Shown piece by piece: positions 5,096 through 7,350 of a DNA stretch of 7,350 nucleotides (positions are counted from its first letter, which is position 1; the number at the start of each line of letters is the position of its first letter). This DNA is from Caldisericota bacterium (GTDB lineage Bacteria; Caldisericota; Caldisericia; Cryosericales; Cryosericaceae): the NCBI GenBank assembly GCA_026390285.1, contig JAPLGH010000103.1:1-7350 (forward strand), in the 5' to 3' direction. A program made the position numbers and the translations under genes. The notes beneath the pieces are model-generated. The model was not told the origin of the DNA. It ran no database searches and worked only from the letters and a program-made list of their open reading frames with translations.

Positions 5096-6933
5096 TTCTA
5101 GACCACGTCGCCTCGCCGGCCGACATCCGCGAACTTGGCATCGCGGACCTTCGGGTGCTAGCGGCCGAATGCAGGCAGGTCATACTCGATACGTGTTCGA
5201 CCAACGGTGGACACCTTGCGTCGAATCTGGGGGCTGTGGAGCTGACGATCGCGCTCCACATGACGCTGGATACGCCGACGGACCAGCTGGTCTGGGACGT
5301 GGGGCACCAGTGCTACACGCATAAGCTTCTCACCGGTCGCTACAAGTCGTTCAGCACACTCCGGCAATGTGGTGGGATCAGCGGGTTTGTGAACCCCGAT
5401 GAATCGCCATACGACACATTTCTGGCCGGGCATGCGTCGACGTCGCTGTCCATAGCTGCAGGCCTTCTTGCGGCGCGGCATCTGGATGGCGGGAACCAGC
5501 GCATCGTCGCGGTCATCGGTGATGGCGCCTTGTCCGGCGGCATGGCCCTGGAAGCACTGAACAACCTGGGAAGGGCACACGGGCAGTGTCTCGTGATCCT
5601 CAACCACAATGACATGTCCATCTCCCGTTCCGTAGGTGGCATGGCGCACGCGCTGAACCGGCTGCGGACGCGCACGTGGTACCTGCGCGCACGCGAGTCT
5701 CCACTGGTGGGACGTGGGCTTCACTGGCTGAGGACCCTGCTGAAACGGATATACCTGCCCACAATCTTCTTCGAGGAACTGGGCTTCCGGTATTTTGGCG
5801 TCGTGGATGGACATGACATCGGCAAACTCATCGAAGCGATCGACATGGTCAAGGATATCCAGCAGCCGGTCGTTCTGCAGGTTGTGACCGTCAAGGGCAA
5901 GGGCTACGAGCTGGCTGAACGGCAGCCGGCTCATTTCCACGGCGTCGCGCCGTTCCTCATCGAAAATGGGCTGAGCAAGGAGGAGAAGCCCTTGCCGGCC
6001 TATTCCGATGTCTTCGGAGAGACGCTGATACGGCTTGCGGAGAACGATCCCCGCATCGTCGCCATCACGGCCGCGATGATGGATGGGACTGGGCTTGCCG
6101 AATTTGCCAGGCGCTTTCCCGATCGCTGTTATGATGTGGGCATTGCGGAGCAGCACGCCGTCGGCATGGCAGCGTCGCTTGCCAAGCGAGGCTACAAGCC
6201 CTATGTCGCCGTCTACTCGACATTTCTCCAGCGTGCGTATGACCAGATCGTCCACGATGTCGGCATCGGCGGTCTGTCCGTGCGGTTCGCGGTCGACCGG
6301 GCTGGACTGGTCAGCGACGACGGCCCGACGCATCAGGGAGTCTTTGATGTGGGCTTCTTGAAGAGCGTTCCCGGTATGACGGTGTGTTCGCCGGGCGACC
6401 GGGTAGATCTGGTGCGCATGCTGGAACTGTCAGCCATGGCTACAGGGCCGTTTGCCATCCGATATCCCAAGGATGTCGCCTATGACCTCAGTGAACAAAT
6501 CGGCGAGCGCGTGCCCATGACTTCCGGGGTTGGCACAGTGGTGGCTGATGGGAGTGACATTGCCATCGTTTCGCTGGGACCGGTGCTCCGCTCGGCTCTG
6601 GAAGCCCGCACAATCCTTTCCAGCGATGGAATTCAGGCATGCGTTGCGGACCTCCGTTTTGCCCAGCCGCTTGATACCCTTCTCGTCACGCGACTTGCAG
6701 GTACATGCCGGGCAGTGTTGCTTGCTGAAGAGACGACGCGTTCCACTGGTGTCTATGCCGCTGTCCTCGAAGCGCTCGTACGTTCGGGCATGAACATCGC
6801 GCGCATCGGACGGTGTGGTGTTCCTGACGCATTTCCTGCCATGGACAAGCGGGCACACCTCCTGAGCACGTATCAACTCGATGCGGGGGGGATTGCGCGT
6901 GCGGCGCGTGCCTTGCTGGCCGGGCAAGATTGA
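5092..6933 (+). CDS. dxs: 1-deoxy-D-xylulose-5-phosphate synthase
   Basis: A 613-residue, full-length DXS (family about 620). It condenses pyruvate and glyceraldehyde 3-phosphate with thiamine diphosphate (TPP), the first and often rate-controlling step of the MEP isoprenoid pathway. The N-terminal TPP domain shows His41 (Gly-Gly-His-Leu-Ala-Ser), Val-Gly-His-Gln (70-73), Gly-Asp-Gly (143-145) with metal ligands Asp144 and Asn173, and Phe-Glu-Glu-Leu-Gly-Phe (227-232). The Pyr domain shows catalytic Glu353 (Glu-Gln-His), Tyr-Ser-Thr-Phe-Leu-Gln-Arg (375-381), Asp402-Arg403, Asp-Gly-Pro-Thr-His-Gln-Gly (410-416) and substrate-binding Arg457 (Ile-Arg-Tyr-Pro). The transketolase C-terminal domain (about 480-610) has Ala-Glu-Glu and Gly-Val-Pro-Asp. 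Start TTG at 5092 overlaps the ispA stop (TTGA). Small oddities are His172 in the usual Asn-Asp-Asn-Glu-Met loop and a shortened linker at about 181-226. Identification is firm. Confidence 0.97.
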   Translation: MILDHVASPADIRELGIADLRVLAAECRQVILDTCSTNGGHLASNLGAVELTIALHMTLDTPTDQLVWDVGHQCYTHKLLTGRYKSFSTLRQCGGISGFVNPDESPYDTFLAGHASTSLSIAAGLLAARHLDGGNQRIVAVIGDGALSGGMALEALNNLGRAHGQCLVILNHNDMSISRSVGGMAHALNRLRTRTWYLRARESPLVGRGLHWLRTLLKRIYLPTIFFEELGFRYFGVVDGHDIGKLIEAIDMVKDIQQPVVLQVVTVKGKGYELAERQPAHFHGVAPFLIENGLSKEEKPLPAYSDVFGETLIRLAENDPRIVAITAAMMDGTGLAEFARRFPDRCYDVGIAEQHAVGMAASLAKRGYKPYVAVYSTFLQRAYDQIVHDVGIGGLSVRFAVDRAGLVSDDGPTHQGVFDVGFLKSVPGMTVCSPGDRVDLVRMLELSAMATGPFAIRYPKDVAYDLSEQIGERVPMTSGVGTVVADGSDIAIVSLGPVLRSALEARTILSSDGIQACVADLRFAQPLDTLLVTRLAGTCRAVLLAEETTRSTGVYAAVLEALVRSGMNIARIGRCGVPDAFPAMDKRAHLLSTYQLDAGGIARAARALLAGQD

Positions 6934-6940
6934 CCGGAGC

Positions 6941-6975
6941 GGCTTGAAGCCCTGCATATCCTTCGTACACTGTAC
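6941..6975. repeat. Two 11-bp perfect palindromes between dxs and nadK
   Basis: GGCTT-G-AAGCC (6941-6951) and GTACA-C-TGTAC (6965-6975) are each perfect inverted repeats with a single central base, and their centres are 24 bp apart. They cover the candidate -35 and -10 boxes of nadK. One-base loops rule out stable hairpins, and there is no T-run, so they are not a terminator. They could be protein-binding half-site pairs or chance; the two sequences differ from one another. Confidence 0.4.
6944..6971 (+). promoter_or_regulatory. Candidate promoter for nadK, possibly leaderless
   Basis: TTGAAG (6944-6949, four of six consensus bases) is separated by 16 bp from TACACT (6966-6971, four of six). 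The expected transcription start, about 7 bases after the -10 element, falls at 6978-6979, which is the GTG at 6979 and next to the ATG at 6982. The absence of a ribosome binding site upstream of nadK agrees with a leaderless message. The boxes are moderate matches, so this is a suggestion. Confidence 0.35.
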
Positions 6976-6981
6976 AGCGTG

Positions 6982-7350
6982 ATGAAGAGCATTGTCTACT
7001 ACCGTGAGGACTCGAAGGATGCGCGAGAACTTGAGCGCGAGATCCGGCCGTACCTGACTGGCAAAGGGGTCGAGGTCGTCAGTGTGACGTCCAGGGACGA
7101 CCTGTCGACCCTCTCACAGGGAGCTGCGGACGGTTCCTTTATTCTCAGTCTGGGTGGCGATGGCACCTTCCTGCGCGCCGCAAGGCTCAGCACACAGCTG
7201 GGATTGCCCGTCCTCGGCATCAACCTGGGCTCTCTCGGCTTCCTGACGGACGTCGAAGAGAACGAGGTCTATGCATCGCTCGATGCGGTCCTCGCGCGCA
7301 CCTACACGGTGGAGCACCGTCTCGTTCTCGAGGCACGCGTCGTGCGCGAG
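6982..7350 (+). CDS. nadK: NAD kinase, N-terminal part (runs off the window)
   Basis: The frame is open from ATG at 6982 to the right edge, giving 123 residues of a protein usually 260-300 long. The diagnostic Gly-Gly-Asp-Gly motif is at 58-61 (catalytic Asp60) followed by Thr-Phe-Leu-Arg-Ala-Ala-Arg. The second conserved block, Gly-Ile-Asn-Leu-Gly-Ser-Leu-Gly-Phe-Leu-Thr (79-89), is also intact. NAD kinase phosphorylates NAD to NADP, using ATP or polyphosphate, in the cytoplasm; NADPH is in turn needed by the MEP pathway begun by dxs. The Asn-Glu motif and C-terminal beta domain lie beyond the window. GTG at 6979 is an alternative start directly before the ATG. There is no Shine-Dalgarno sequence, unlike most genes here. 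The tlyA gene commonly found between dxs and nadK is absent; only 48 bp separate them. Confidence 0.95.
   Translation, partial: MKSIVYYREDSKDARELEREIRPYLTGKGVEVVSVTSRDDLSTLSQGAADGSFILSLGGDGTFLRAARLSTQLGLPVLGINLGSLGFLTDVEENEVYASLDAVLARTYTVEHRLVLEARVVRE

Noticed and set aside
5158..6333. Long minus-strand open frame of 391 codons opposite dxs
   Set aside because: It lies entirely inside a firmly identified dxs gene, shows no recognisable domain, and is the usual antisense shadow in GC-rich coding DNA.
6934..6965. Intrinsic terminator after dxs
   Set aside because: The GGCTT-G-AAGCC palindrome has a one-base loop and no following T-run, so it cannot form a normal terminator hairpin.

Overview
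This is a dense, single-strand stretch of bacterial chromosome. All ten supported genes read on the + strand, intergenic gaps are short, and base composition is moderately GC-rich with G/C-rich third codon positions. There are no RNA genes, mobile elements or CRISPR arrays that I can see. The order M24 peptidase, efp, Asp23-family gene, nusB, ispA, dxs, nadK resembles the conserved Firmicutes-type arrangement (from memory: yqhT-efp ... asp23-nusB-folD-xseA-xseB-ispA-dxs-tlyA-nadK). However, folD, xseA, xseB and tlyA are missing and an acylphosphatase gene sits where folD/xseAB would be. Type IV pilus genes directly upstream, together with this composition, suggest a deep-branching or Firmicutes-related lineage (a Caldiserica/Cryosericota-like organism is one possibility). 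The lineage cannot be fixed from this window.

Region 1 (1-1402) is the end of a type IV pilus assembly operon. It holds the C-terminal part of a PilN-like protein, a complete PilO-like protein translationally coupled to it, and a small single-pass membrane protein. The small protein's frame is interrupted by a TAG but stays open for 36 more codons, ending in a Gly-Lys-Thr-Asn-Pro-Phe-Glu tail.

Region 2 (1425-3928) holds an Xaa-Pro type M24 metallopeptidase, then a good sigma70-type promoter driving efp (TTG start), an Asp23/Gls24-family gene and nusB. The theme is translation of proline-rich sequences and transcription antitermination, with tight spacing (4 and 3 bp gaps) from efp to nusB.

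Region 3 (3943-6933) holds acylphosphatase, then ispA and dxs. ispA makes C15-type prenyl diphosphates and dxs catalyses the first step of the MEP isoprenoid pathway. Their stop and start codons overlap as TTGA, so both ends of isoprenoid precursor synthesis are probably co-translated.

Region 4 (6934-7350) is a 48-bp spacer containing a candidate promoter and two short perfect palindromes, followed by the first 123 codons of NAD kinase, which runs off the window. nadK has no visible Shine-Dalgarno sequence and the candidate -10 element sits where a leaderless transcript would be expected.

I found no convincing undescribed system. The most interesting items are the in-frame amber codon in the small pilus-operon gene and the possibly leaderless nadK start.
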